From Apostichopus japonicus (Eukaryota; Echinodermata; Holothuroidea; Aspidochirotida; Stichopodidae): DNA of 64,000 nt. The translations under genes and the position numbers were made by a program. The DNA lies in NCBI RefSeq assembly GCF_037975245.1, contig NC_092580.1, positions 9,583,001-9,647,000 on the forward strand, in the 5' to 3' direction. The notes beneath the pieces were generated by a model. It made no database searches. It was given only the letters and a program-made list of their open reading frames with translations, and had not been told where the DNA came from. Positions 1 to 11,199 of this stretch are shown in pieces (position 1 is the first letter of the stretch; each line of letters opens with the position of its first letter).

Positions 1-64
1 ATCCGTACTTTACACCGTTTTATGTGTTTTATTAATCGTTTCATCGTCTGGTTTGTGTCAAAGT

Positions 65-2935
65 ATGGATTTTTTGACTCACACAACTCACAGTCATCGG
101 CCTATACAGTATACGGCATCCGAACTACGCTCGACTAAGCCTAGGCCTGGCCACCTTGCCGAAGAACTGCTGAACATGGAACTGCCTTGTGAAATGAAGA
201 AAAGAAAACGAGGGAAAGCAGGGGGAGTAAGGAAGAGACTCAATGCCCGTAAGTTTAAACCATACCTACCGTCGATCATTATGGGAAATGTACAGTCGCT
301 GAATAACAAAATGGATGAATTACACAGCTGTATGAGTTATACACGGGAATTCAAACACATTAGTATGATGTCTTATACAGAGACCTGGCTCAATGGATCT
401 ATTCCTGATAGCTGCGTTGATATTAATGGTTTTACACTTATACGGGGAGATAGGGACCCGGAGCTATCACAGAAACAGAAAGGAGGGGGAGTTTGTCTTT
501 ACGTGAATGAACAATGGTGCCATCCCAATCACGTTACATTGAAGCATTACTCATGTTCGACGAATGCCGAAATTCTTGCAGTAGGACTGCGGCCGTACTA
601 CCTCCCCAGGGAATTCTCCCATGTGATTCATCTTACAGTGTATGTCCCCAACCGCAATGTCGCCACCCCTGCTGCTAACGAGCTATGTACTATCATACAA
701 GACCTTGAGATAGCACATCCCAATGCCTTCATGGTAATTGATGGCGACTTCAATCATTGTAGTTTGAAGAGGAACAATACTAACTATTACCAACACGTAC
801 AATGCCCAACACGAGATGCAGCAATCCTGGACCTCTGTTATTCAAACGTGAAGGGGGCTTACACAGCTAAACCGATTACCAAATTGGGAAGATCTGATCA
901 TGACATGATCCTGTTGCAACCAGCGTACCGACCTATTGTTCAGAGACAGAAACCAAAGCTACTTACCGTCAAACAATGGAGCCCCGCGGCCATCGAGGAT
1001 CTACAAGCTTCGCTGGACCTCACTGATTGGGACGTATTCATTGACGCTTCAGAGGACATCGACGAGCTCACCCAAACAATCACGGATTACGTTAATTTCT
1101 GTGTTGACTGTACGGTGCCGGATAAACAGATCAAGGTGTATGCCAACAACAAGCCCTGGATTACCAAGGAGGTTAAAAAGATCATCAACAAAAAGAAGAA
1201 GATTTTCGGGCAAAACAACCGAGATGAGCTGAGGGCTGTGCAAAAAGAACTTGACAGGGCAATAAAGAAAGGAAAGGACTTATACAAGTGTAAAATAGAC
1301 AGTCACTTTACTGGAAATAATATGAAAGAGGTTTGGGCGGGTATACGACTGATGAGTGGCTACATGAAAGACAATATATCGACTGATAAACTCCTAAACA
1401 CTTCCCGTGAATATGCAAATGAGCTTAATGTTTTTTACAATCGGTTTGATCACCTAGATTTTTCACATGAGATTGGTGAGTTACGGGAAATGTTATCTAT
1501 GCAGTCGTATCCTGAGCAGTTTTTAACTGTTACTGCACATGAAGTGCGTGTTGAATTTTCTAAACTTAACGTATCAAAAGCAGCTGGCCCAAATGGATTA
1601 CTACCCCGTGTTCTCAAACTTTGTTCAAATCAATTGTGTAAGATATTTGCAGTTATTTTTAACATGTCATTTAATACTCAGACAGTACCGACACTTTGGA
1701 AAAGGTCGTGTATCATTCCGATCCCTAAGAAAAACAGTATTGCGTGCATGAATGACCTTCGACCTGTTGCTCTGACTTCAGTGGCAATGAAAACGTGTGA
1801 ACGTCTGGTCCTGAGGCATCTAAAACCAATGGTTGATCAGTTTCTAGACCCCATGCAATTCGCCTATAGGTCGAACCGAAGTACAGAAGATGCAATCCTA
1901 TATAGTCTAGAGTCACTGTATTCTCATTTAGAGCACACCACTTTGGGTAACTCAGTCCGTATACTGTTCTTTGACTTTTCGTCAGCCTTCAATACTATAC
2001 AGCCCCATATCCTTGCCAACAAACTTCTGGAAATGAATGTGCAATGTGATTTTATTAATTGGATACTTAACTACCTCACAAACAGGCCTCAGTATGTTTC
2101 CATAAGGTCATCGGGTTGTAATTCTGACGTCATCTTCTCGAATACAGGAGCACCCCAGGGTACGGTTCTGGCCCCATTCCTTTTCACTCTCTACACAGCA
2201 GATGCCAGGTCATCTGCCGAGAGTTGTTCTCTCGTCAAATTTGCAGATGACACTGCCCTGATTGGGTTGATGACGAAAGATGATGACACCCAGTATATTG
2301 AGCAAATCAGTGATTTTGAGAAATATTGTGAGAGTAATTTCCTGGTTTTAAATGTTGATAAAACAAAGGAAATGGTAATAGATTTCCGTAAGTGTGGGGC
2401 TATCCCGAGTCCTGTCCGTATTAAAGCCCATGATGTTGAGCGTGTGGATCACTATACATACCTAGGGGTTGTACTTGATAATTCCTTGTCCTGGCATAGC
2501 CATGTTGATGCCACACTGAAGAACCTTAACTCTAGAATGCACTGCCTGCGTAAAATGAAAACTTTTCAAATTGATGAACGTATTCTGACCATGTTTTATA
2601 CTTCCACCATTTGTGGGGTATGGAAATACAATTTGATTTCTTGGGGCGGCAATGCGAGAAAGGAAGATCAGAACCGTATAGACTCTTTAATCCGTCAGAC
2701 GGGCCGCATAATTGGCAACAGCCAACCCCCTTACTCATCATGTTATACCCATCTACTCCAACAGAAATTAGACAAGATTTTGGAGGATGCCGACCACCCA
2801 CTGCATGGACAATTTCAGAATGCAGTGATTCCTCGGAGCGGGAGGATGAGGCTGCCGACAGGCAAAACCAATCGTCACCTCTCCTCATTCGTCCCACAGT
2901 GCATCAGAATCCATAATCAAAATTACAATCGCTAG
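65..2935 (+). CDS. LINE ORF2: apurinic-type endonuclease + reverse transcriptase, intact
   Basis: The protein is 956 aa from the first ATG at 65; an in-frame TTG lies 12 bases upstream. It would nick target DNA and copy the element RNA by target-primed reverse transcription. Residues about 50-290 are an exonuclease-endonuclease-phosphatase domain: N75 in MGNVQSLNNK, E106 in TETWL, GDFN with D226, and the terminal SDH at 277-279. Residues about 500-790 are the reverse transcriptase: first catalytic Asp D637 in FFDFSSAFNTI, GAPQG at about 695-699, and FADD with D728 and D729. The C-terminal region ends with the conserved LINE tail (SGRMRLPTGKTNRH). A basic stretch KKRKRGKAGG lies near residue 45. 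No stop or frameshift is present, so the copy is young or conserved. The style is jockey/CR1/L2-like; exact clade is not assigned. A decayed relative lies on the minus strand at 28093-28985. Confidence 0.93.
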   Translation: MDFLTHTTHSHRPIQYTASELRSTKPRPGHLAEELLNMELPCEMKKRKRGKAGGVRKRLNARKFKPYLPSIIMGNVQSLNNKMDELHSCMSYTREFKHISMMSYTETWLNGSIPDSCVDINGFTLIRGDRDPELSQKQKGGGVCLYVNEQWCHPNHVTLKHYSCSTNAEILAVGLRPYYLPREFSHVIHLTVYVPNRNVATPAANELCTIIQDLEIAHPNAFMVIDGDFNHCSLKRNNTNYYQHVQCPTRDAAILDLCYSNVKGAYTAKPITKLGRSDHDMILLQPAYRPIVQRQKPKLLTVKQWSPAAIEDLQASLDLTDWDVFIDASEDIDELTQTITDYVNFCVDCTVPDKQIKVYANNKPWITKEVKKIINKKKKIFGQNNRDELRAVQKELDRAIKKGKDLYKCKIDSHFTGNNMKEVWAGIRLMSGYMKDNISTDKLLNTSREYANELNVFYNRFDHLDFSHEIGELREMLSMQSYPEQFLTVTAHEVRVEFSKLNVSKAAGPNGLLPRVLKLCSNQLCKIFAVIFNMSFNTQTVPTLWKRSCIIPIPKKNSIACMNDLRPVALTSVAMKTCERLVLRHLKPMVDQFLDPMQFAYRSNRSTEDAILYSLESLYSHLEHTTLGNSVRILFFDFSSAFNTIQPHILANKLLEMNVQCDFINWILNYLTNRPQYVSIRSSGCNSDVIFSNTGAPQGTVLAPFLFTLYTADARSSAESCSLVKFADDTALIGLMTKDDDTQYIEQISDFEKYCESNFLVLNVDKTKEMVIDFRKCGAIPSPVRIKAHDVERVDHYTYLGVVLDNSLSWHSHVDATLKNLNSRMHCLRKMKTFQIDERILTMFYTSTICGVWKYNLISWGGNARKEDQNRIDSLIRQTGRIIGNSQPPYSSCYTHLLQQKLDKILEDADHPLHGQFQNAVIPRSGRMRLPTGKTNRHLSSFVPQCIRIHNQNYNR

Positions 2936-3122
2936 TGTTCTTGCCCTCTGGTTACACCTTCACTGTTTTTGTCATACTTAGTCTTGCCATTGTTGGACTT
3001 TGTAATTTTATTGTATTATTGTTTTATGTGAGTCATTTTCCATGTGCTGTATTTTAATGTTATATCCATCTTATTCTGTACATCGAGCATTTAATTACCC
3101 GAAATGGGTTTAATAAAGTGAA

Positions 3123-3161
3123 TCTTATCTTATCTTATCTTATCTTATCTTATCTTATCTT
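3123..3161 (+). repeat. TTATC-type pentanucleotide tail of the LINE
   Basis: About seven to eight tandem TTATC/TCTTA units follow the AATAAA-containing 3' UTR directly. This is the 3' terminus of the LINE rather than an independent microsatellite. Confidence 0.85.
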
Positions 3162-5175
3162 AATCGAACGAGCGGTACCGATACATCGAATGTGCGGGAC
3201 CGATAAATCGAAAGTGCGGTACCGATAAATCGATTGTGCGGTACCGATTAATCGATTGTGCAGGACCGATAAATCGAAAGTGCGGTACCGATAAATCGAA
3301 TGTGCGGGACCGATAAATCGAATGTGCAATAACGATAAACCGAAAGTGCAATACTGATAAATCGAAAGTGCGGTACCGATAAATCGAACGTGCGATACCG
3401 ATAAATCAATTGTGCGGGACCGATAAGTCGAAAGTGCGATACCTATAAATCAAACGTGCGATACCGATAAATCGAATGTGCGGTACCGATAAATCGAACG
3501 TGCGATACCGATAAATCAATTGTGCGGGACCGATAAGTCGAAAGTGCGATACCTATAAATCAAACGTGCGATACCGATAAATCGAATGTGCGGTACCGAT
3601 AAATCGAACGTGCGATACCGATAAATCGATTATGCGGTACCGATAAATCGATTGGGCGGTACCGATAAATCGAATGTGCGACACCAATTAATCGAATGTG
3701 CGGTAGGCTACCGATAAATCGATTGTGCGGTTACGATAAATCTAATGTGCGAGACCGAGTAATCGAATGTGTGGTAGGCTACCGATAAATCGATTGTGCT
3801 GTACGGTTATATCGATTGTACGGTACCAATCAATAGAAAGTGCGATACCGATAAATCGAACGTGCGATACCGATTAATCAAATCTGCGGTACTGATAAGT
3901 CGAATGTGCGATACCGATAAATCGAATGTGCGATACCGAAAAATCGAACTTACGATACCGATTAATCGAATGTGCGGTACCGATAAATAGAAAGTGCGGT
4001 ACCGATAAATCGAATGTGCGATAACGAAAAATCGACCTTACGATACGGATTAATCGAATCTGCGGTACCGACAAATCGAAAGTGGGGTATACCGATAAAT
4101 CAAACGTGCGATACCGATTAATCGAATGTGCGATACCGATAAATCGAACGTGCGATACCGATTAATCAAATTGCGATATCGATAAATCGAATGTGCGGTA
4201 CCGATTAATCGAATGTGCGGTACCGAAAAATAGAAAGTGCGATAACGATAAATCGAAAGTGCAATACCGATAAATAGAATTTACGATACCGATAAATCGA
4301 TTGTGCGGTACCGATAAATCGAATGTGCGAGACCGATTAATTGATATGCGGTACCGATAAATCGATTGTGCGGTACCTATAAATCGAAAGTGCGGTACCG
4401 ATCAATCGAACGTGCGATACCGATAAATCGTATTTACGATACCGATAAATCGAATGTGCGGAACCGATAAATCGAATGTGCGGGACCGATAAATCGAAAG
4501 TGCGGTACCGATAAATGAAACGTGCGATACCGGTAAATTGAATGTGCGGTACCGATAAATCGATTCTGCGGTACAGATAAATCGATTGTGCGGTACCGAT
4601 CAATCGAAAGTGTGGTACCGATAAATCGAACGTGCGATACCGATAAATCGAATGTGCGGTACCGATAAATCGATTGTGCGGTACCGATAAAGCGAATGTG
4701 CTGTACCGATCAAACGAAATTGCGGTACCGATAAATAGAACGAGAGATACCGATTAATCGAATCTGCGGTACCGATAAATCGAATGTGCGATAACGATAA
4801 ATCGAATGAGCGATACCGATAAATCGAAAGTGCGGTACCGATAAATCGAACGTGCGATACCGATTAATCGAATGTTCGGTACCGATAAATCGAATGTGCG
4901 AGACCGATTAATCGAATCTGCGGTACCGATAAATCGAACGAGCGATACCGATAAATCGAATGTGCGAGACCGATTAATGGTCATTGCGGTACCGATAAAT
5001 CGAATGTGCGATACCGATTAATCGAACCTGCGATACCAATTAATCGAATTGCGATACCGATAAATCGAATGTGCTGTGCCGATAAATCGAATGTGCGGTA
5101 CCGATAAATCGAATGTGCGATAACGATAAATCGAAAGTGCAATACCGATAAATCGAATTTACGATACCGATAAAT

Positions 5176-5235
5176 CGATTTATCGTTTTTGCACATTCGA
5201 TTTATCAGTATCGCACGTTTGATTTATCGGTACAA
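5176..5235 (-). repeat. Inverted block 1 within the 22-bp array
   Basis: The units here read GCACATTCGATTTATC, the reverse complement of the surrounding units, bounded on the left by the palindrome CGATAAATCGATTTATCG. The same block recurs at 5708 and 6503 with the same right flank. Confidence 0.85.
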
Positions 5236-5707
5236 ATCGATAAATCGAATGTGCGGTACCGATTAATCGATTGTGCGGTACCGATAAATCGAATGTGCGA
5301 GACCCATAAATGGAACGTGCGATACCGATAAATTGAATGTGCGGTACCGATAAATCGATTCTGCGGTACCGATAAATCGATTCTGCGGTACCGATCAATC
5401 GAAAGTGCGGTACCGATAAATCGAACGTGCGATACCGATTAATCGAATATGCGGTACCGATAAATCGAATGTGCAGTAGTGTTAAATCGATTGTGCGGTA
5501 CCGATAAATCGAATGTGCGGTACCGATAAGTCGAATGTGCGATACCGATAAATTGAATGTGCGGTACCGATAAATGGATTCTGCGGTACCGATCAATCTA
5601 AAGTGCGGTACCGATAAATCGAACGTGCAATACCGATAAATCGAATTTACGATACCGATAAATCGAAAGTGCGGTACCGATGAATCGAATTTACGATACC
5701 GATAAAT

Positions 5708-5767
5708 CGATTTATCGTTTTTGCACATTCGATTTATCAGTATCGCACGTTTGATTTATCGGTACAA
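5708..5767 (-). repeat. Inverted block 2 within the 22-bp array
   Basis: Near-identical to the block at 5176, offset by 532 bases. It marks a segmental duplication inside the array. Confidence 0.85.
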
Positions 5768-6502
5768 ATCGATAAATCGAATGTGCGGTACCGATTAATC
5801 GATTGTGCGGTACCGATAAATCGAATGTGCGAGACCCATAAATGGAACGTGCGATACCGATAAATTGAATGTGCGGTACCGATAAATCGATTCTGCGGTA
5901 CCGATAAATCGATTCTGCGGTACCGATCAATCGAAAGTGCGGTACCGATAAATCGAACGTGCGATACCGATTAATCGAATATGCGGTACCGATAAATCGG
6001 ATGTGCAGTAGTGATAAATCGATTGTGCGGTACCGATAAATCGAATGTGCGGTACCGATAAGTCGAATGTGATATACCGATAAATTGAATGTGCGGTACC
6101 GATAAATCGATTCTGCGGTACCGAACAATCGAAAGTGCGGTACCGATAAATCGAACGTGCAATACCGATAAATCGAATTTACGATACCGATAAATCGAAT
6201 GTGCGGTACAGATGAATCGAATGCGCGATACCGATGAATTATATTTACGATACTGATAAATCGAAAGTGCGGTACCGATAAATCTAACGTGCGAGACCGA
6301 TAAATCGTATTTACGATACCGATAAATCGATTGTGCGGTACCGATAAATCGATTGTGCGATACCGATTAATCGAACCTGCGATACCAATTAATCGAATTG
6401 CGATACCGATAAATCGAATGTGCTGTACCGATATATCGAATGTGCGGTACCGATAAATCGAATGTGCGATAACGATAAATCGAAAGTGCAATACCGATAA
6501 AT

Positions 6503-6562
6503 CGATTTATCGTTTTTGCACATTCGATTTATCAGTATCGCACGTTTGATTTATCGGTACAA
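6503..6562 (-). repeat. Inverted block 3 within the 22-bp array
   Basis: Third copy of the same inverted block and right flank, 795 bases after the second. Confidence 0.85.
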
Positions 6563-7316
6563 ATCGATAAATCGAATGTGCGGTACCGATTAATCGATTG
6601 TGCGGTACCGATAAATCGAATGTGCGAGACCCATAAATGGAACGTGCGATACCGATAAATTGAATGTGCGGTACCGATAAATCGATTCTGCGGTACCGAT
6701 AAATCGAAAGTGCGGTACCGATCAATCGAAAGTGCGGTACCGATAAATCGAACGTGCGATACCGATTAATCGAATATGCGGTACCGATAAATTGAATGTG
6801 CGGTACCGATTAATCGAATGTGCGGTTCTGATCAATCGAATGTGCGGTACCGATTAATCAAATGTGCAGTACCGATCAATCGAATATGCGTTGCAGATTA
6901 ATGGAATGTGCGGTGCCGATCAATCAAATGTGCGGTACCGATAAATCGAATTTGCAGCGCCGATAAATCGAAAGTGCGGTACCGATCAATCGAATATGCT
7001 ATACCTATACGATCAATCGAATTTTCGGTACTGATCAATCGAATGTGCAGAACCGATAAAACGAATGTGCGGTACCGATAAATCGAATGTGCGGTACCGA
7101 TCAATCGATTGTGCGGTACCCATCAATCTAATGTGCGGTACCGATAAATCGAATGTGCGGTACCGATCAATCGAATGTGCGGTACCGATAAATCAAATGT
7201 GCGGTACCGATCAATCGAATGTGCGAGACCGATAAATCGAATATCATTCATTTGATCGGTATCGCACATTTGATTGATCGGTTCCGCACATTTGATTTAT
7301 CGGTTCTGCACATTCG

Positions 7317-7764
7317 ACTTAACCATTTTGTGTTACAAACGTTGCCATGGCTATACATAATGTTTCAAAATATTTTCTTTGGAACTTAAATGATAAATTT
7401 AACATTTAAACTTCTTTAAGGCTATGAAATCTATAAAATCTATAAACAAGTTTGCTGCTATAAAATTTAACCCATCTAAAGTAACATTTAGAAAAACGCC
7501 AAAAAAGAAGTAATTTCTCAGTATTGATACATCGTTTATATTGTATGTTATAAACTATTCCGTATTAAGACATTAATTATATTTTTATTTATGAATATAC
7601 TTTTTTCTTTGGGAGTCGTTTACTTTGTTAAACCTGTATTGGCTTTTTAAAAGGACTTCCCTCCACTTTTATATATTTATTATCTGTGGAAAATCAAATA
7701 AACAAACAAAATAAACAAAGGCTACGATCTATACTTTATGAAAACAAATTACTTCTGCCAATGC
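7317..7764. other. AT-rich unique sequence, no gene seen
   Basis: The first ~35 bases may be the degenerate terminal repeat of an element containing the 22-bp array (see findings). The rest is AT-rich with no convincing exon. Confidence 0.6.
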
Positions 7765-9228
7765 AGTTTATCGGTGGCTGTAACAGACCGAAAGCCCAGA
7801 AAATGTATTCAGCCGGAAAGAGAAAAAATTGTTTGATGAGCTGGTTATGTTTGTATATGGTCAAGATTCAACATTATGTATTGCTGCCGGGTCCCATCCT
7901 GTAAAAGAGGCCTGGGCCCAAATTAGTGGGCCCAAAATTGCATTTATTTAGACGAAGAGAGACTAGGACAAAATAGCTGGATATCACTTGAACGGGGCTA
8001 TTTTGAGTTACAATAGCATTGAATGAGTTGGAACTATTACACATAAGGATTCACAACAATACTTTTTCCTGTACGGGACCCAAGACAGCAGCCCGAAGAG
8101 TCCCATGGTCCCAAACATGGTCAGTTCATCCGAAAAGAAACAAGGGTGGAACTAACTGAGCAGAACTCTAAAACACTAATGACAGTAACTAATTCCTGTA
8201 GGAACCACCAACATGGTGTTATCCAAGCGAAAAGAGACAAGAATGATTCTTTATTGTGTTGTTTTTGTGTTTAACTATTACGAATTAAGATTAATACTAA
8301 AACTACAAATAACAGCAAGTTTCCCCTGTACGGGGCCTCAGACAGCAGCCCCAAAGGAACCCAAACATGGTTTATTTACGTTGTTAAAATATGATTTTAA
8401 TAATATTTGGAAGTAAATATGATTTTCAATCATTGCTGTTGTTATACCAAATAGTATCCGGTCAGTTATTGGTCATACTTACAACAGTCGATCAATAAGG
8501 AATGTTGTATGTCGGTCCGATCCAAGAAATAGTTTTTGGTAAATAATAACAATCACCCAATAAGTTTAATTCATTTTTCTTGTTAAAATAGATCATTTCC
8601 AATCATTTTCAATAAGTGATAGTTGATTTTTTTCGCATGAATTGGGCCTGCTGTCTGTGGTCATGTATACAGGCCAACATTTGGGTGACCAGAACTGGTT
8701 AGAATTCTACTTTCTATGCTTTCATTTGTATTTCTTTAATCCAAAAGTGTGACAGTTCCAACGCAAAAAGAATCATTCTTGCCTCTCTTTGGCTAAATAA
8801 ACGCATATTAGTGGGTCGTTGGGGCTGCTGTTCGGGGCACCTCACAGTAATTAGTTTATCACTGTGTTAGAGTTCTACTACATGTGACTAGTGATTTTCA
8901 GTTAGTTCTATGTCTTTCTTCGGATGAATAGGCCATGTTTGAGGCCCTGGGGTCCTCTGTTTTGGGCCCGTACAGGAGAAAGATGCTGTGATCAGTGCCC
9001 CATACGAGGGATATCCAGCTATATTTGTCCTTGTCTCTCTTCGGATACATGTATGCATTTTTAGGCCCTTTATTTTGGCCCCATGCCACTCGTACAGGGT
9101 GGGACCCGGGAGCAACACATATTGTTGATTCTTGACCATATACTTACATAACTAGCCCATCAAACTGTTTGTCTCTATGCTGCTAAATAAATCTTCTGGG
9201 GTTTCCGGTCTATACGTACCGCCTACAA
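7765..9228. repeat. Long imperfect inverted repeat (arms ~480 bp, spacer ~510 bp)
   Basis: Left arm about 7765-8250, right arm about 8763-9228 inverted. Recognisable paired stretches include GTATATGGTCAAGA, CCGGGTCCCA, AGCTGGATATC and CAAGAATGATTCTTT. By eye identity is roughly 75-80 percent with several indels. The left arm and spacer also contain a direct repeat around CCTGTACGGG with CAGCAGCCC (about 8071 and 8327). Reading frames in the arms are short and not conserved between them, so this looks like a decayed fold-back element or an inverted duplication, not a gene. Confidence 0.75.
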
Positions 9229-9927
9229 TAGTTATTATAAACTTGTACCACTTTAAATCAACATTCCGAAGATGGTTCAAGCAAACCTTCCCGGCTTCCG
9301 TAGGTTATTATGCTTTCCACAGTTAGTAATGCGTTGCTTGGGGTTCACGTGTAACAATGACTGCAAGTAAAGGGACTCACGGGTAATTCTGAGTACCTTT
9401 ACAGTTTCAACAAACATGAGCATGTATTGTATAATGTTAACTTCCGATACATTAAGGTTAAAGAAAACTTATGGTACAGTTGTCGATGTGACCATTTTTA
9501 AATAAGTTATGTCATATATGTTATTTCTGTAGAATACCACTGTTTAGTCTATCAACATCACATAGGGACTTAGACCCTAAGCAGTAGTACGTGTTACTCA
9601 TTTATATGTAATATGATTATCAAGAATCGCATAACTCACTCATAATTCAGACTTTATTATCGCACCATGCAAATCAACTTGATAATGTTTCTGGCATGTT
9701 TTCTTCCGATGTAATTAATACCTTTCATTTTAAGTAGTTAACAGGAACATAGGGCGGACCACCACCGATTGCACTATAACAAGTTCTGAAGTATTATAGT
9801 GCCGCTCCTTAAACAGCCCGCCCCTCCCGAAGTTCTATCATTTTGAATGTCCTTAGCATGTTCTTCACCTCTAGCAGGTCTACAGGCTGTAGCTATGTCC
9901 AAACCCAGCCCGGTTCAGTCTGCACCA
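9229..9927. other. Unique sequence, nothing recognised
   Basis: No ORF, exon-like segment or repeat could be supported. It ends at the target site of the hAT-like element. Confidence 0.5.
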
Positions 9928-9935
9928 GTGCTAGG

Positions 9936-11191
9936 CAGGGCCGTCTTAAGTGATCACCGGGCCCTGGGCCCGGCAATGGAGCGGGGCCCATCAATCAAGT
10001 GAGTTCGAAAAAAGTTGCGTGAAAAATTGACATCCTTGACATCTGACATCCTCAAGCATAGACATGCCTGCATTTACCACCCCTCCCTATGTCGCGCATA
10101 AAGCATAAAACTTTAGCTGAATAACATACGTGATATATCTAAAAAATGAAATACATTATAGAAGAGAAATCTTCCAGTTTCCCTCCATCCCTTCCCTAAC
10201 AATACTGGACTTACCATTTGTAACACCCTTGTGTTGAGTCTTTCAACTGAGAGGGAGGTGTAGGCGGTTTTACACTATCTAACGCAACGTAGTCGCCAAG
10301 AACATGAAGTATTTTTAAGGGAGGGCCCGAGGAACATGAACTTATAGCATGCTCCTCGTGGTGAAATATAATTGCACCTATTAGGTGAATCGAGTGTACT
10401 GTTAATAGTAGGAGAGACTAGCGTAGGTTCTTATGACCAACTAGACCGGTTTCTGCTTTCAAACTTCATAGGAGGAGCTTCATCAGTAGTAGCCTTTGAA
10501 TATTTTATATTCGGCCTGGGCGTCTCATTCTCAAAATGCATCTATTTTCTGTGCACAAGTTTTTATGGACTCATGGTGCAGCTATAAGAGCATCTAAAAG
10601 AGCTTCGTGTGAACCTCGAGAGTCAGCTGATTCTTCGTTAGTACGAAACCTTGAGTTAACAAGTAAATCTTTGAGATTTTGGGCCCTATTGTAGGCTAGA
10701 ATCGGTTCTTTTGGAAACAGTTTGGATAATTGTTGCGTGTTGCGAGATTAAGTGCCAATGTTTCTAAAGTGTTTTTTCAAATGCGTGGTTTTGATATGGG
10801 GTGTAAAGGTGAGCTTGAACACAAGTGGTGGTTACTTTTGTTTAGGTTTGGTAGTGAGGTATTGCCCACGGTTTTCAAATTTTATGCCTATCGTGGCTGA
10901 GGCAATTTCCTCTTTCTTATAGTTACGGAGTAACAGTTTCTCTGTGTAAGCCTTCGGGGCATTGTATATTCCAGGGTTGCCAACTCAGATTTGAATATTT
11001 AATGTCAAACTCTCAAGTGTTTCACCAACTCTCGTCACAAGTTGTCAAGTATCGAATTCAATCAGGCATAATGGCCTATTCAATAAGTTTTCCTCCCAGA
11101 TTAAGACACGGGGTTACTGTGATTGCGGGGCCCCTGACATCGCGGGGCCCTGGGCCAGGGCCCAGTGGGCCCATGCGTTAAGACGGCCCTG
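9936..11191. mobile_element. hAT-like non-autonomous DNA transposon with perfect 8-bp TSD
   Basis: The left end CAGGGCCGTCTTAA is matched exactly by TTAAGACGGCCCTG at the right end (14-bp TIRs). The 8-bp direct repeat GTGCTAGG flanks both ends (9928-9935 and 11192-11199). CAGGG termini and 8-bp TSDs are typical of hAT elements. Subterminal DNA is rich in GGGCCC. No intact transposase is present in its 1256 bp. A minus-strand segment (10640-10840) resembles a reverse transcriptase remnant. Confidence 0.9.
10640..10840 (-). pseudogene. Possible Penelope-like reverse transcriptase remnant inside the hAT-like element
   Basis: Read on the minus strand in one frame with a single TAA, the segment gives VFKLTFTPHIK, then LFPKEPILAYNR, AQNLKDLLVNSRF. 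This order (TFxP, then FPxxPIxAYRR, NLxDLLVxSxL) resembles the stretch after the reverse transcriptase core of Penelope-like elements, before the GIY-YIG nuclease. No convincing GIY-YIG motif follows. The match is from memory of family patterns and could be chance. Confidence 0.35.
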
Positions 11192-11199
11192 GTGCTAGG

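Larger units (their letters stand above)
1..3161 (+). mobile_element. LINE (non-LTR retrotransposon), 5' end outside the window
   Basis: The element holds one long endonuclease plus reverse transcriptase ORF, a ~190-bp 3' UTR, an AATAAA at 3112-3117 and a short-repeat tail of TTATC units at about 3123-3161. A repeated-oligomer tail in place of poly(A) is known for CR1/L2/Rex-type and other jockey-group LINEs. The ORF starts 65 bases into the window, so the 5' UTR and any ORF1 are not visible. Its 3' tail touches the first unit of the 22-bp array at 3163, so it probably inserted into or at the edge of that array. The left target flank cannot be examined. Confidence 0.93.
3163..7316. repeat. 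22-bp satellite-like array, about 190 units, with inverted blocks
   Basis: The unit is close to ACCGATAAATCGAATGTGCG plus GT. It contains the palindromes GGTACC and often ATCGAT, so units are largely self-complementary. Divergence is concentrated at a few positions (AATG, AAAG, ATTG, AACG). Inverted blocks of about 58 bases start at 5176, 5708 and 6503 and are followed by the same downstream sequence, giving higher-order segments of 532 and 795 bp. The last ~70 bases (7245-7316) are again inverted. Minus-strand frames are open because no frame of the unit contains a stop; the longest, 259 codons at 5712-6491, is a by-product and not a gene. Confidence 0.95.

Noticed and set aside
5180-6491. 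Long minus-strand ORFs (182 and 259 codons) in the 22-bp array
   Set aside because: The unit lacks stops in all minus frames and its length is not a multiple of 3, so the protein merely repeats 22 residues by frame rotation. No start context or homologue.
3163-7316. CRISPR-like array
   Set aside because: Repeats are contiguous without unique spacers, and the DNA is eukaryotic.
10372-10587. 71-codon plus-strand ORF inside the hAT-like element
   Set aside because: No transposase motif, no ATG-led conserved protein, and it overlaps the opposite-strand RT-like remnant.
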